From positions 310,001 to 374,000 of the forward strand of contig SADC01001025.1 of assembly GCA_004194705.1 (NCBI GenBank): a stretch of 64,000 nucleotides of DNA. Reading direction: 5' to 3'. Position 1 is the stretch's first letter, and each line of letters begins with the position of its first letter. Source of the stretch: Ditylenchus dipsaci. Taxonomy: Eukaryota > Nematoda > Chromadorea > Rhabditida > Anguinidae. The position numbers and the translations under genes are program-made. Below the pieces are notes generated by a model. It was not told where the DNA came from and made no database searches. It worked only from the letters and a program-made list of their open reading frames with translations. Shown in pieces: positions 33,001 through 39,309 of this stretch.

Positions 33001-35586
33001 CCTTGACTGGGTTGGTTGATATTTTCTGACTTTTTATACAAGTCACACGTTTCATGTACTAAAATGTAGCCAAGACTGCAGGCTTTTATTAGAGCTATCA
33101 CACAAAGAAAAAAGTAATATTCAGTTTGAGCTAGAGTTAAAAAACATTCAATGCCATCCTACATATCCATGCCATCCTACACAGGTCTGTCATTTTGCAT
33201 AAAATCCCAAAATAAGGGCGTTTGGTGACAGTAAAGCAGTGCAGGAAATGGTTGCAATCGATTGCTCGATAGTTTTTGAGCCTAGAGGTCAGCGAAGTTG
33301 CTAAAAGATAGAGCAAAACAAATAGGGTGTGCACCCAGTGGAATTGAACCTGCGACCGATATGCGATGCTATAGGATGTTCCCCCACTTCTTTAAATCTA
33401 GTACTAAAATACTTACCGTATTTCCTCTAATAGAAGCCCCCCTCCTATTATAAGCCCCCCCCCCCTCTAATATAGGCCCCTCTGGAGGTCATCCAAAATA
33501 TAAAAGCCCCTCTCTAATATAAGCCCCCCCCTCTAGTGGGTATCCTAAAAATATAAGCCCCTTTTTATATAAACCCCAGAATCAATTTTTTTTCGATAAA
33601 TAGGTGTTGCTAAACGTGGTACAAGATATAAAGAATGTCTTCATGTATTTGCCAAGCGCGTCTTTCGAATTGGATCGCTGGAATACTTGTGAATGAGTGA
33701 ATTTCAAAGCAAAATCTACATCGAGTACTATTTTAGCGGGTATTTTGTTGGTTTAAAAAATTGCTTTATGCAGTAATCATCTGCAGAAAATCAGCAACAA
33801 ACGATACGAAGTGACGTCGCTTTATGTTTGAGGAACAAGAAAATAAGTCGGCAGCATAGGTCAGATAAAAAGAAGGCATAACGATATTTCGCAGAAAATT
33901 ATCTTGATTTCGGAGAAAATTTTTCTCTCACTTTTTTCTTTTTGATTTTTTACCTTTTTTCGAAAAGTACAGGGTGAGTCGAGAAATTCGAACACTTTTA
34001 ATAGGCCATAACTTTTGTCTAGGACAAATTTTGAAATTCCATGAACGCAGAACGACTCAATTTTTTATAAGAATTTGTTTGTTATATAATGCGAAAAACA
34101 AAATTTTCGCTTGATCCCCCACGTGGTGTGGCCTTGCCCATCCAGAGGCTATTCTCAGACATTCTGCAAAGTTATTACTCTAAATGACACTTTAGCTACA
34201 CAATGGTGTTAATACTTTCAGAAAAAGTATATGTAAACTAATAGCAAAGTTGAAACAAAATTTGCTGAAAAATTAAGATAATTTGCTGCGAAATTCCAAT
34301 ACGCCCAAAATAAATTTAGCTAGAGCGCCTCCGAGAGAAACATTGGGTAAACTATGGATATAGAATCAGTGCTTTTGAGGAAACAATGTTATGTGGAAAA
34401 TTAGAAGCGATCAGAGGATGGCGTTAAAAATTATGACTCAAAATTTTTTCCGCGCCTTCGGCGCGGCGAGTTCAAAAAATAAAAAATCCTCCTCTAATGC
34501 AAGCCCCCCCCTCTAATATAAGCCCCCCCCCTGGAGGGCATCCATAAAATAGAAGCCCCGGTGCTTCTAATAGAGGAAATACGGTATTTCTAGTACCAAA
34601 ATTTAACATGCATAGAAAAACTCTTTATGAACTTAGAGATTTTTCCTCGACAAATGAAAGTGTAGCCCTGAATGTCAGGTTTCTAACTAGATTTCGATTT
34701 CCTGTAAAAGATTTCAAAGATTTGAAGATTTTGGGCTTTGCATGAAGTAGCTTTTTCGACCAAGTTCCTCTATTTAGACCCTTAATCTCCAACTTTTTTA
34801 AATCTTTTACTGAAGAAAGATATCTTGCTGAATAGATGAGATTCAGAGCTACACGATAATTAAAAATTTCAAGATTGTACCTACAAAGTGACGAGAAAAA
34901 GAGAAAAGTCCAAAAAATTCCACGTTTTGGATTTTAGTTGAACTCCCAAAAACTTTAAAATGACTCTGATAGGCGTCACTCCCTAGAGGGGCTATAAACA
35001 ATTAGCGCCGTGGGGCGTATGTTAGAAGAAATGCGGTGATCTCTGCTTTTTCTATAATTTCCATTAAAACTGAATACCATAATAAAAGGTAACTGTTTAT
35101 GAACCACGCATATAGATAGTTCCTCTGGTTTTTTTTATCGCATCCACATTTTTCATGCAAATAAGTCCAGGATAACTAACATAAGGAGCAAATATGTTAA
35201 GAAAGAGGCAATCTTCAGATTCCTTCAACATATTTTCACCAGACATTTTGTCGTGTTTGTGAAAATCCATAAACTGTATGCATGGAGATCCGTATTCAGT
35301 GGCGCTGAATTCTCTGTCCCATCTCGCTTTTTTAATTGGCTTCTGAAATAACGAAACAATATATAAAGGATTAGTTACGCCTACTTGCCTTAAACCTCAG
35401 CTGACCAACTGGTGCTTCGGCATAAGGAATGCCCCTGAATATCTGCACTTGTTGATCACCAATTTTGTAGATTTTGCCCCGCACCAGCCCCTGCTCCACC
35501 CAAACACTCCGGGACTTTTCCAAAGTCTGAGCTTTGACGTACAATGCTAGGCCGTTGAGTAACAGAATAATTGGCAATGAAAACAT
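42..35586 (-). CDS. Secreted type-B carboxylesterase, 18 exons over 35.5 kb
   Basis: Alpha/beta-hydrolase of the carboxylesterase/cholinesterase family, hydrolysing ester bonds outside the cell or in the secretory pathway. Exons read downward: 35586-35389, 35342-35181, 24155-24074, 24026-23777, 23729-23709, 23659-23617, 23495-23447, 13939-13870, 5785-5769, 5716-5621, 5574-5448, 5392-5339, 3689-3529, 3483-3436, 3160-3013, 2961-2812, 241-161, 90-42 (TGA at 44-42). The protein would be about 602 aa: signal peptide at 1-18, [12 protein letters not shown] near 50, SEDCLFLN near 110, oxyanion motif HGG at 136-138, nucleophile Ser236 in GESAG (its own 21-nt exon), probable acid Glu367 (RREW), His517 in FHGLDH. 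Phases agree across the junctions except three places where one base is missing: after VNYR in exon 4, in exon 8 after HGSP, and at the end of exon 16. Intron 1 is GC-AG. Glycyl-tRNA synthetase is nested on the other strand. It is a general esterase rather than clearly an acetylcholinesterase; substrate unknown. One gene is favoured because the exons never overlap in content. Confidence 0.85.
695..790. repeat. CCCGAA-rich tandem repeat
   Basis: Repeats of TTCGGGTACCCGAACCGAT. The same unit is at 2638-2785, where it ends CCAACCCTAC, a hAT-type terminus. The two blocks may be arms of one decayed element spanning 695-2785. Confidence 0.5.
795..1136. repeat. Palindromic MITE, about 150-bp arms
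   Basis: GAGTCGCGCAACAAAATTTC at 795 reads inverted at 1117-1136; arms continue through TTTATTTTCGGTCGCAGATA and CATTTTGAGTATA, with about 50 bp between. In the last long esterase intron. Confidence 0.75.
1265..1712. repeat. Palindromic MITE, about 185-bp arms
   Basis: CGACCCTGAAATGGCGCTTT at the left is inverted at the right; arms include TTCCTGCCGGAAAT and TTCATTCAGTCAGTTAATAG. A related half is near 56520-56600. A further, looser palindrome (TTGTTGCAT...ATGCAACAA) follows at about 1990-2200. Confidence 0.72.
2638..2785. repeat. CCCGAA-rich tandem repeat, second block
   Basis: Same unit as 695-790 (GATACCCGAAACTTTCGGAT), lying just past esterase exon 16 within its intron. The segment 2225-2330 holds an AGTGGCCCTTTTATTCC repeat also seen at 10150-10210, 28770-28810 and 29390-29450. 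Confidence 0.5.
3836..5240. mobile_element. TTAA-flanked (piggyBac-like) foldback, 1.4 kb
   Basis: TTAA at 3832-3835 and 5241-5244. Ends CACTGGAATGCCTGA with inverse at the right; arms continue with CTAAGAGCACATC and TTTCACGCTGAACACGA. A second inverted pair inside (3985-4130 and 4745-4890). Lies in the esterase intron between exons 12 and 13. No transposase. Confidence 0.75.
5786..6520. other. Gene-free intron stretch
   Basis: Esterase intron. TAGGGTTGGGTTACTGACCG at 5819 begins a hAT-like arm of CCGGTGACTTA units (to about 5890). 6020-6480 is T/G-rich low-complexity DNA (TTTTGGTTTT); its open frames are not credible genes. Confidence 0.5.
7040..8755. repeat. Minisatellite, about 20-bp unit GGTGCCTGGAGAGTGGGTAG
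   Basis: Imperfect tandem units at 7040-7225 and again at 8279-8755, same orientation, separated by the foldback element at 7226-8269. A shorter block with the same unit is at 6525-6620. The long open frames here (repeating VPGERV and similar) are a by-product of the repeat, not a gene. Confidence 0.75.
7226..8269. mobile_element. Foldback element, GGACAATTTATCACAA unit, 1.04 kb
   Basis: A 9-bp duplication GGGTACCGG flanks it (7217-7225, 8270-8278). Arms of about 165 bp (to 7400; from 8100) are near-perfect inverted copies carrying seven GGACAATTTATCAC units with 3-20 base spacers that are themselves mirrored. The interior 7400-8100 is unlike the arms and contains a stretch (about 7640-8040) with open frames on both strands but no recognisable protein. 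It is inserted in a GGTGCCTGGAGAGTGGGT minisatellite. Confidence 0.85.
8756..8935. repeat. Imperfect tandem repeat AAACATGAAACTCGTAAA
   Basis: Units like AACTGGTAAAACATGAGACTC and AAACATGAAACCCGCGAAAA repeat about every 30-35 bases. No coding capacity. Confidence 0.5.
9590..9850 (+). repeat. UUCG-hairpin repeat, copy 1
   Basis: Core stem CAAGCCCCTGCGCCCC-TTCG-GGGCGCAGGGG with inverted flanks GTGCGCGCATATCTAACTCT / AGTTGAGATGCGCAC and TTATGTCTAAGGTAAG / CATACCTTAGACACAA. Outer part ends GCGGTAGGCCCCAGT. Confidence 0.7.
9900..10135 (+). repeat. UUCG-hairpin repeat, copy 2
   Basis: Same unit as 9590-9850, about 40 bp downstream and in the same orientation. The stem is perfect through the TTCG loop at about 9988. 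Followed by the AGTGGCGTTCTTTGTCCC repeat. Confidence 0.7.
10425..11140. mobile_element. Foldback element, TTACGAAA unit, nested
   Basis: Arrays of TTACGAAAxxxTTC units at 10985-11140 are inverted relative to TTTCGTAAG-type units at 10425-10505. Between them lies a tRNA-like repeat. Nested inside the GACTCGTTACA element. End points approximate. Confidence 0.55.
10605..10695 (-). repeat. tRNA-like (SINE or tRNA relic)
   Basis: On the minus strand: TGGTGCAATAGGTAAG resembles an A box and GGTTCGATTCC is a perfect B box, about 45 bases apart, followed by ACCCTCTGAC. The acceptor stem does not pair, so it is not a working tRNA. Confidence 0.5.
11205..11398. repeat. GC-rich segment ending CCAACCCTAA
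   Basis: CCGCCGGCTGTCCGCCG-type repeats, strikingly GC-rich against the AT-rich surroundings. Ends GATCACCAACCCTAAG, a hAT-type terminus; the matching left arm was not identified. Confidence 0.5.
11549..11637. mobile_element. pogo/Tigger-like MITE fragment, about 88 bp
   Basis: ACAGTCAAACCACGGTTATA at the left and CCCTAGATTTGACTGTG at the right form imperfect inverted ends; CGGATAACCGCAG in between. Degenerate copy. Confidence 0.5.
12090..12310 (+). repeat. B-box repeat AAAGTTACAGGTTCCAATCCTG
   Basis: AAAGTTACAGGTTCCAATCC followed by a body ending GTATCCTGAACACGGGTTAA. A better copy with GGTTCGAATCC is at 54790-55030, an inverted end at 56040-56160 and a tail at 26190-26280. Probable tRNA-derived SINE. 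Confidence 0.5.
12465..12690 (-). repeat. UUCG-hairpin repeat, copy 3
   Basis: Inverse orientation, within the foldback 11836-13213. Loop altered to CCTTCGTGG. Confidence 0.65.
14493..17228 (+). CDS. GARS1: Glycyl-tRNA synthetase (class II)
   Basis: Charges tRNA-Gly with glycine. Fourteen exons: 14493-14574, 14631-14763, 14826-14937, 15199-15376, 15424-15733, 15784-15940, 15992-16207, 16264-16334, 16383-16473, 16525-16629, 16670-16813, 16878-16929, 16976-17073, 17127-17228, giving 616 aa in one unbroken frame. Catalytic core from residue 1: [37 protein letters not shown], then the motif 2 region [19 protein letters not shown] and a motif 3 region [17 protein letters not shown]. The anticodon-binding domain follows ([23 protein letters not shown]). 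An in-frame TAA 21 nt upstream fixes the ATG, so no WHEP domain or mitochondrial presequence precedes the core unless an unseen upstream exon exists. Exon 11 has a weak acceptor (ACAAAG). Intron 3 holds a 211-bp hAT-like element. The whole gene sits inside a 9.5-kb intron of the minus-strand esterase. Confidence 0.95.
14953..15163. mobile_element. hAT-like MITE in glycyl-tRNA synthetase intron 3
   Basis: Ends CAGGGTTGCCAGACGTCC and CTGGCAGTCCTG with flanks GCATAATC / GCATAGTC (7 of 8). Interior has repeated TGTCCTTATTTT segments. Confidence 0.75.
17497..17863. repeat. Palindromic MITE downstream of glycyl-tRNA synthetase
   Basis: GGGTGTCCCGAGAAATTCGC at the left and GGTGTCCCCAGAAATTCGC in reverse at the right; arms of about 150 bp around CCTTGGTC...GACCAAGG. 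Related ends at 20670, 47195 and 47920. Confidence 0.7.
18224..20329. mobile_element. FLYWCH-bearing Mutator-like foldback element, 2.1 kb
   Basis: Flanked by the 8-bp duplication ATAAAGAA (18216-18223 and 20330-20337). Ends are inverted: GGCTAAACTGTATTATATGT at the left, GGCCGCACTTTATTATATGT in reverse complement at the right, and the match runs on for about 100 bp (through AAAACATGTTTTCTGTATG). Internal to this each arm carries an array of CCCATAGAATACTCGTTTTT-type units (18404-18595 and inverted at 19800-20050). The insertion splits a CCGTATTTCCTC element whose other copy at 33416-34584 is uninterrupted at this point (ATAAAGAATGTCTTC), so the empty site is known. Contains the FLYWCH exons. 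Confidence 0.88.
18627..19297 (+). CDS. FLYWCH-type zinc-finger ORF of a Mutator-like element
   Basis: Exons 18627-18778 and 18823-19006 read in frame across a 44-nt intron. They give an N-terminal helix, then [32 protein letters not shown] and SGEHSSHES, the spacing of a FLYWCH/WRKY-like Cys2-His2 finger (W-x-C, C-x-A, H-x-x-H). A third open stretch, about 19093-19297 ([18 protein letters not shown] to a TAA), may continue it after an intron from the GTTGAT at 19002; that join is uncertain. FLYWCH fingers commonly precede MULE transposases. No transposase core lies between these exons and the right end of the enclosing element, so this copy carries only the DNA-binding part. Confidence 0.6.
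21541..22998 (+). pseudogene. Decayed MULE transposase
   Basis: Three blocks resemble the Mutator-like transposase core. Block 1, 21600-21942: VYMDG, then after a one-base shift [11 protein letters not shown], an intron (acceptor at 21807) and [39 protein letters not shown]. Block 2, about 22195-22440: [47 protein letters not shown]. Block 3, 22722-22998: PERAPIFPV, a TAG stop, [30 protein letters not shown]. Block order and wording match the family (DG at the catalytic start, AFVPP, TN-x-x-E near the end). A hAT-like element interrupts it at 22454-22721. The frame break, stop and insertion make this copy non-functional. Confidence 0.7.
22454..22721. mobile_element. hAT-like non-autonomous element, 268 bp, inside the MULE
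   Basis: Ends CAGGGCTTTAAAAA and TTTTTAAAGCCCTG, flanked by the 8-bp duplication CACCTGAG (22446-22453, 22722-22729). The interior is a run of ACATCCACATCCGG-type units arranged as an inverted repeat. It interrupts the transposase reading frame between blocks 2 and 3. Confidence 0.88.
24238..24345. repeat. Tandem array ACCTCGTCAAATTATTCATTT
   Basis: Five imperfect units of ACC(C/T)CGTCAAATTATTCTTT. Looks like one arm of a foldback; no inverse arm was found in the window. Confidence 0.5.
24350..24980 (+). repeat. Dispersed repeat, intact relative of the sequence split at 31100
   Basis: AATGCATTTTTACAGTTAATTCGCTG through GGAGCACGTTAACTTC recurs inverted at 32440-32715 and 30915-31095. It is followed by a CGAGTTCGAACTTC repeat at 24850-24980. 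Confidence 0.55.
25060..25392. repeat. CCAAGTGGTCG palindromic MITE, copy 1
   Basis: Termini contain the self-complementary CCAACTGGTCGACCACTTGG; arms mirror through GGCATGCTGAAGATGGTTTG. Spacer about 60 bp. Confidence 0.65.
25573..25920. repeat. CCAAGTGGTCG palindromic MITE, copy 2
   Basis: Same ends and arms as 25060-25392 (AACCAAGTGGATGTCCAATT ... GACGACCACTTGGTTTGG). Followed by GAGAGTGAGAGTGAGA-type simple repeat at 25955-26110. Confidence 0.65.
26458..27632. mobile_element. Foldback element, GGTGAATTCATCCTC unit, 1.18 kb
   Basis: Perfect 9-bp duplication CTACCAAAG (26449-26457, 27633-27641). Left arm GGCTCTAGGTGAATTCATCC with about six or seven 15-bp units, right arm with four inverted units. 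Arm ends TGTCTTGA link it to 11836-13213. The interior contains a CCAAGTGGTCG palindrome (26852-27302) with another palindrome nested in it, and a tRNA-like B-box at 27305-27362. Confidence 0.9.
26852..27302. repeat. CCAAGTGGTCG palindromic MITE, copy 3, with nested palindrome
   Basis: The centre is occupied by a second palindrome (about 27060-27190) around ATTGTCGCGCGACAAA and GTCAATTCGGC...GCCGAATTGAC. Lies inside the foldback 26458-27632. Confidence 0.65.
27860..28140 (-). repeat. UUCG-hairpin repeat, copy 4
   Basis: Inverse orientation (GGGGCCTACCACATAAATAA ... TTAGACATAATTCCGAGC). Stem less perfect: CCCCTTTCGGGGGCGAGGGG. Confidence 0.65.
28592..29608. mobile_element. Foldback element, CTATTCCATTGTACCCCCC unit, 1.0 kb
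   Basis: 8-bp duplication CGCTTGCC (28584-28591, 29609-29616). Each arm has three units CTATTCCA(T/G)TGTACCCCC with long C-runs, inverted between arms. Interior holds a UUCG-hairpin repeat (29090-29350). It sits inside the TTAA element 28343-30196. A solo array with a similar unit is at 39215-39300. Confidence 0.8.
29090..29350 (-). repeat. UUCG-hairpin repeat, copy 5
   Basis: Inside the foldback 28592-29608. The loop strand here is CGAA (CCCCCGAAGGGGCG), the complement of the TTCG form. Confidence 0.65.
31100..32438. mobile_element. Foldback element, GTAGCAAATATTTAGAGTTT unit, 1.3 kb
   Basis: Arrays of TAGCAAATAT and TTTAGAGTTTAGAATT units at 31100-31565 and inverted at 32205-32438. It splits a repeat whose intact relative is at 24350-24840: GCCACAT joins GACAAAAAAT there, but here the two halves are 1.3 kb apart. 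Flank duplication reads as a loose CATMGAC. The left arm holds a pogo-like MITE (31291-31490). The interior 31565-32200 has minus-strand open frames ([26 protein letters not shown]) that look protein-like but were not identified. Confidence 0.65.
31291..31490. mobile_element. pogo/Tigger-like MITE, 200 bp
   Basis: Ends CAGTCGACTCTCCAATAACG and GAGAGTCGACTG with TA on each side; internal repeats CTCAATAACGAAC. Inserted in the left arm of the foldback at 31100-32438. Confidence 0.8.
32775..33403 (+). mobile_element. Dispersed element with CTTAAAGGGAGGGGGAACTT end
   Basis: Left end CTTAAAGGGAGGGGGAACTT then CCTATACGCATCGCC; the right end repeats this inverted (GGCGATGC-type, GGGGGAACATCC). Near the right end the minus strand carries GGTTCAATTCCACTGGG, a B-box-like motif. 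A 5'-truncated copy is at 36990-37435 and a left-end copy at 21255-21485. Confidence 0.55.
33416..34584. mobile_element. TA-flanked element with CCGTATTTCCTCTAATAGAAG ends, copy 2 (intact)
   Basis: Uninterrupted homologue of 18005-21091, flanked by TA. Contains ATAAAGAATGTCTTCATG where copy 1 has the FLYWCH element. It differs by an extra segment near 34350-34480 that includes a GC-rich GCGCCTTCGGCGC hairpin. Lies in the 11-kb esterase intron. Confidence 0.8.
34600..35180. other. Gene-free intron stretch
   Basis: Esterase intron between exons 2 and 3. A loose palindrome (GTAGCCCTGAATGTCAG ... GATTCAGAGCTAC, 34660-34860); otherwise unremarkable AT-rich DNA. Confidence 0.4.
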
Positions 35587-36184
35587 GTCTATTCATATAT
35601 AAAAACTATAAATAGTGTGTAATATTAGTTTCTGTCCTTCTTACTCATGCCTGCTAATTAAGTGCTGCAGAGATTGATCTGAAAAAGTCGGAGAAAAGTA
35701 TTCCCAGATAGAAGATAAAGAAGGGACATGTGTTATATAGCCTGGTTAGCATGCCACTTGGCCAACAAACACAGACCAACTGCTCCTGTTGCTATATGCA
35801 ATGGAAATTTTCTGCTATTTTTGAGATTTTTTTAGAGCTTGCTTTGAAGATTTTTGCTGCTTTGTGGTTGAAATTTTATATTTCAACTAGACAGCGGAGT
35901 TTCGATAAGCCGCCCCCCTCCCCCAAGTTTTTCCCGCCTAGGCTCTGACACTTTTTTTACCCTAATTCTCGAAGGCTTTTGCCAGTTATATTTTAACGGT
36001 ACTTTCATGTTATCTCGAATCATTTTATTTAATACATTTTTGCGCAACGAACAATGTAATTTCAATTAAATATCTTCTTTCGGAGGCCAATTTTTTGAGA
36101 TGCCTGAGCCTGAGCCTAAAGAAATTGAAATGTGAAATTGGTACAAAACTAATACATCCAAAAATGATTCGAGATAACAGGAAA
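35587..36184. other. Region upstream of the esterase start
   Basis: Contains the presumed minus-strand promoter; no clear TATA or operator. 35900-36180 has an inverted pair (ATGTTATCTCGAATCATTTT at 36009 and AAAATGATTCGAGATAACAG at 36161), a decayed MITE. Confidence 0.4.
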
Positions 36185-36800
36185 GTACCGTGACATTTGC
36201 AGCTCGACATTTGCAGACCCACATTTGCAGACGCGACATTGCAGACTTATATATGCTGCAGTAACGGGAAACTTATAATATTTTCATGGAGATAGCAAAA
36301 TAAAAGTGGGACTAATGTCAAAATATAGATGTAACTGTCTTCCTTTCCCGTTAAAGGACCATACTTGTTGATGACAATGAGAATTTGGCAAATTTAAATG
36401 CGCGCGGGACACTTCTCTTTCGTCTCGCTCTCTACTCTTTGGAGTTATTTTGAACGACTCGAAAGAGTAGATTGCGAGACGAAAGAGAAGTGTCCCGCGC
36501 GCATTTGAATTTGCCAAATTCTCATTGTCATCAACAAGTATGGTCCTTTAAAGGACAAATCTCGGTCTGCAAATGTCGCGTCTGCGGATGTGGGTCTGCA
36601 AAAGTCGCGTCTGCAAATGTCGATCTGCAAAAGTCGGTCTGCAAATGTCGCATATGTGTATATGGGTTTGAAACTTTGTTCTGAAAATGCTGTTTCCTCA
36701 AATGAATAGTCTGTTATTGTCGGCCTAAAATTTACAGATTGCAAATGTCGGTCTAAATTTGTAAGATATGGAAAAGTAGTGTCTGAAAATGTCTAGTTGT
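36185..36800. mobile_element. Foldback element, GACATTTGCAGAC unit
   Basis: Left array 36190-36250 (GACATTTGCAGACCCACATT) is inverted relative to the longer array at 36565-36800 (GTCTGCAAATGTCG units). Between them is a TTAA-flanked palindrome (36355-36547). Ends and duplication not fixed. Lies upstream of the esterase start. Confidence 0.5.
36355..36547. mobile_element. TTAA-flanked palindromic MITE, 193 bp
   Basis: TTAA at 36351-36354 and 36548-36551; AGGACCATACTTGTTGATGA and its inverse, near-perfect palindrome through GGGACACTTCTCTTTCGTCTC. Confidence 0.75.
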
Positions 36801-36989
36801 GAAATGTTGCAGCTGTTGATGTCGGAAAGTCAATGACGGTCATGTAATATCAATATTTAATTTTCCGTTTGCACATGACGATATGCAGATGACGGGCTGC
36901 AATAATTTAACGGCAAAAATTCTCATTCAAAAGCAACAACTGCTAAAATATATCTTCAAATGTCTTGTCTGCCTTTTCTAGTCCTCATT

Positions 36990-37435
36990 TGTCACCAGGC
37001 CGCTAAAATAGGATAAACTCCCGAAAATTGGTCGTTTTTGGGGTTTTCTTTGACTGAATTTGTTAAAATTAGTCGCACGTTTCATGTACTGAAATTTAGC
37101 CAAGACTCCAAGCTTTATTAGAGCTATCAAACACAGAAAAAGTAATATTTCGTTTGAGCTAGAATTTAAAAAAAAAATCGAACAATGTCCGTTCCGTGAC
37201 ATCCTACACAGATCTGTCACTTGGACGAAATCCCAAAATTAGGGCATTTGCTGACAGTAAAGCAGTGCTGGAAATGGTTGGAATCGATTGCTCGATAGTT
37301 TTGACCCTAGAAGTCAGCGAAGTTGCTAAAAAAAAAGTAAGACAAACAGGGTGAGACAAGACAAATAGGGTGTTTACCCAGTTGAATTGAACCTAGGACC
37401 GATAGGCGATGCGTATAGGAAGTTCTCCCCTCCTT
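36990..37435 (+). mobile_element. Truncated copy of the CTTAAAGGG element
   Basis: GCTAAAATAGGATAAACTCC through GCGTATAGGAAGTTCTCCCC matches 32955-33400. Right end intact, left part absent. Confidence 0.55.
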
Positions 37436-37589
37436 TAACAAAGTGAAAATTTATTAGAATGAGAATTGTCATCTGACAAAATGACCATTCTCATTGTCAT
37501 TGTGCAAACACTGCTAAATACTCAAAGTTTTTAAGTGGTCAAGTTTCTTTTGATACACTATATAATTCACACTTCGAAATTATTGTAGT

Positions 37590-37830
37590 TTCGGTTTGCT
37601 TAGTTTAGCCTTGCCCGGTTTTCGGTTAGCCGGGTTTGGCGTATTCGGTTTTTGAGTTTTTTTTTCCGGTCGGTTAACCGGCTTGTAACCTAATTGGGTT
37701 TATTTTGTCATAAATATACCGGGATTTTGCTGCGCCCGGTTTTCGGTTAACTGCGTTTTTTCATACTGAGTTTTCGGTTCCGGTTAATTTCCCAAAAAAC
37801 CCTTCGGTTAACCGAATCGGTACTACCCTA
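37590..37830. repeat. CGGTTAACCG-type repeat
   Basis: Repeats of CCCGGTTTTCGGTTA and TTCGGTTAACCGAATCGG. Probably arms of a small hAT-like element (ends near ACTACCCTA). Confidence 0.45.
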
Positions 37831-38280
37831 TTTAAAATGTCAACAATTTTCATCGTTGAAACTAAGGGTAATTTTGCTAGAAAAATCTGTTGATAAAGTA
37901 GATATTGGTTTATAAATGTGGATGAAACCGATTAGATCCCGACTTCGTAGCGGCAATCAGATCTGCGCTCGGATGTTTGGATGCGCTTCACTTTGTTTAC
38001 AGTTTAAAATCAATATCTTTTTATCTCTTCCTTATTAATTCACGGCTCTTCTATAAAAATCTTCTTTAGGATATATATCTCAGTTCAGAGCTGACATTAT
38101 GTTTCATTATAAAAACTCCGAATTTGTCGAAGTTTCAAGCTGAATTAGTCCCAGAAATCACGAGATCGGCTCGTAATTTTCCTGATTTTTGTCACATTTT
38201 CGTTTTTATATGGATTTAAATGCTATGCCACAGAAAATGAGCATGTTGTCCATTTTCAATGGATCAATCGAAAACTTAGC
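37831..38280. other. Gene-free stretch 3' of LAMTOR5
   Basis: No reading frame or repeat recognised; AT-rich. Confidence 0.35.
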
Positions 38281-38377
38281 TTTATTAATAAAAAGTTACA
38301 ATAAGAAAACGAAATAATTGTACATTAAAACTAACATGTTATTAACAAAAATTGTATCTATTTATGTATAGCAACAA

Positions 38378-39056
38378 CTAGTGGTCCACTACGTTTGAGT
38401 ATGACTTTTGTTGGGTTGGATTGGCAGAGGAGGAGATGCAGATGGCAGTGGGTTGGATGGTTGGTTCCAGAGAGTTGCACAAACTGGCCAATTGTGAAAC
38501 CACTGCCGCCGACTGTTCATTGAGAGTGCCCTTGCAATAGAAAGCTGCACCATGCTCATCCGAGCACACCAGCCCTTTTACATCTGTGTCTTTGGTTCTG
38601 CAAAATAAAGCTGATTTTATAAAAAAAATTAGTTGAAGCCAAACATGTGCACAGCCGTACTTCTTAGCGGCCGTACGTTTTGTAATTTTACCCAGCAAAA
38701 TTTATTTTGTGCTCGTTTTTACGAGCTATCATTGGCAAACACAGCCCGTCACTTATTCGGCCAAGTCTGCCGGAGATTTTAAAAATTACGACCCGCGTTA
38801 TGGGCCAGTCCGTGCACATGCCTATTTGAAGGTCGTATTGCAACAATTTTTATTTCTCGTGCTAAAACCGAATTTTTTCGCTAGACAAGTACTTTTCCTG
38901 TTAATTTTGTATTTTTTGCTAAAAAAAATTGTAAAGCAAGAAGTTCCGTTGGTACATACAGACATCATCATGACCATCACCTTTGTTAAAAAAAATGATA
39001 ATTAGCAAAAAATAAACTTACAATTCATGTGCACACTGCTCCATTCTCTTGTCCAT
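38378..39056 (-). CDS. LAMTOR5: LAMTOR5 (HBXIP) Ragulator subunit
   Basis: Roadblock-fold subunit of the Ragulator complex, which anchors Rag GTPases and mTORC1 on lysosomes. Two exons, 39056-39022 and 38597-38378, give 84 aa in frame (human protein about 91). The core aligns by eye with the human family: KGLVCSDEHGAAFYCKGTLN corresponds to the beta-strand and GCRGTL region, followed by a helix rich in Ala/Leu and a final strand (PTAICIS). The start is the first ATG after a strong polypyrimidine-AG site only 15 nt upstream (TCTCATTCAG ending at 39072); this could be a trans-splice acceptor or a 5'UTR intron. A TTTATT on the plus strand at 38281-38286 gives an AATAAA signal 92 bp past the stop. 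The 424-bp intron shows no clear repeat. Confidence 0.85.
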
Positions 39057-39214
39057 TTCAGCTATATATATCTGAATGAGAAAAAAAATGTCATTTTTTT
39101 ATTGTAATAGGAAGGGTTAAAATACCCTGGAAAATCTATAAAATTAGGGAGGCCATATTTTAGATGTGTAGGCAGTCGAATTTTTTTTCTAAAACCCAAA
39201 CACTTTAAAGGATT

Positions 39215-39300
39215 CGGGGCGCTACTGTAGTATACCCCCCCCCCAAACGCTACTGGAATATACCCCTCTGGAATATACCCCTCAATAAATGTTCTACTAC
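39215..39300. repeat. Solo array CTACTGGAATATACCCC
   Basis: Three units CGCTACTG(T/G)A(G/A)TATACCCC, like one arm of the C-run foldback at 28592-29608; no inverse arm found. Confidence 0.45.
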
Positions 39301-39309
39301 ACATATTCA

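Noticed and set aside
38709..39005. 98-residue plus-strand frame starting MLVFTSYHWQ
   Set aside because: It lies antisense within the LAMTOR5 intron, is compositionally like the surrounding AT-rich DNA, and has no family resemblance.
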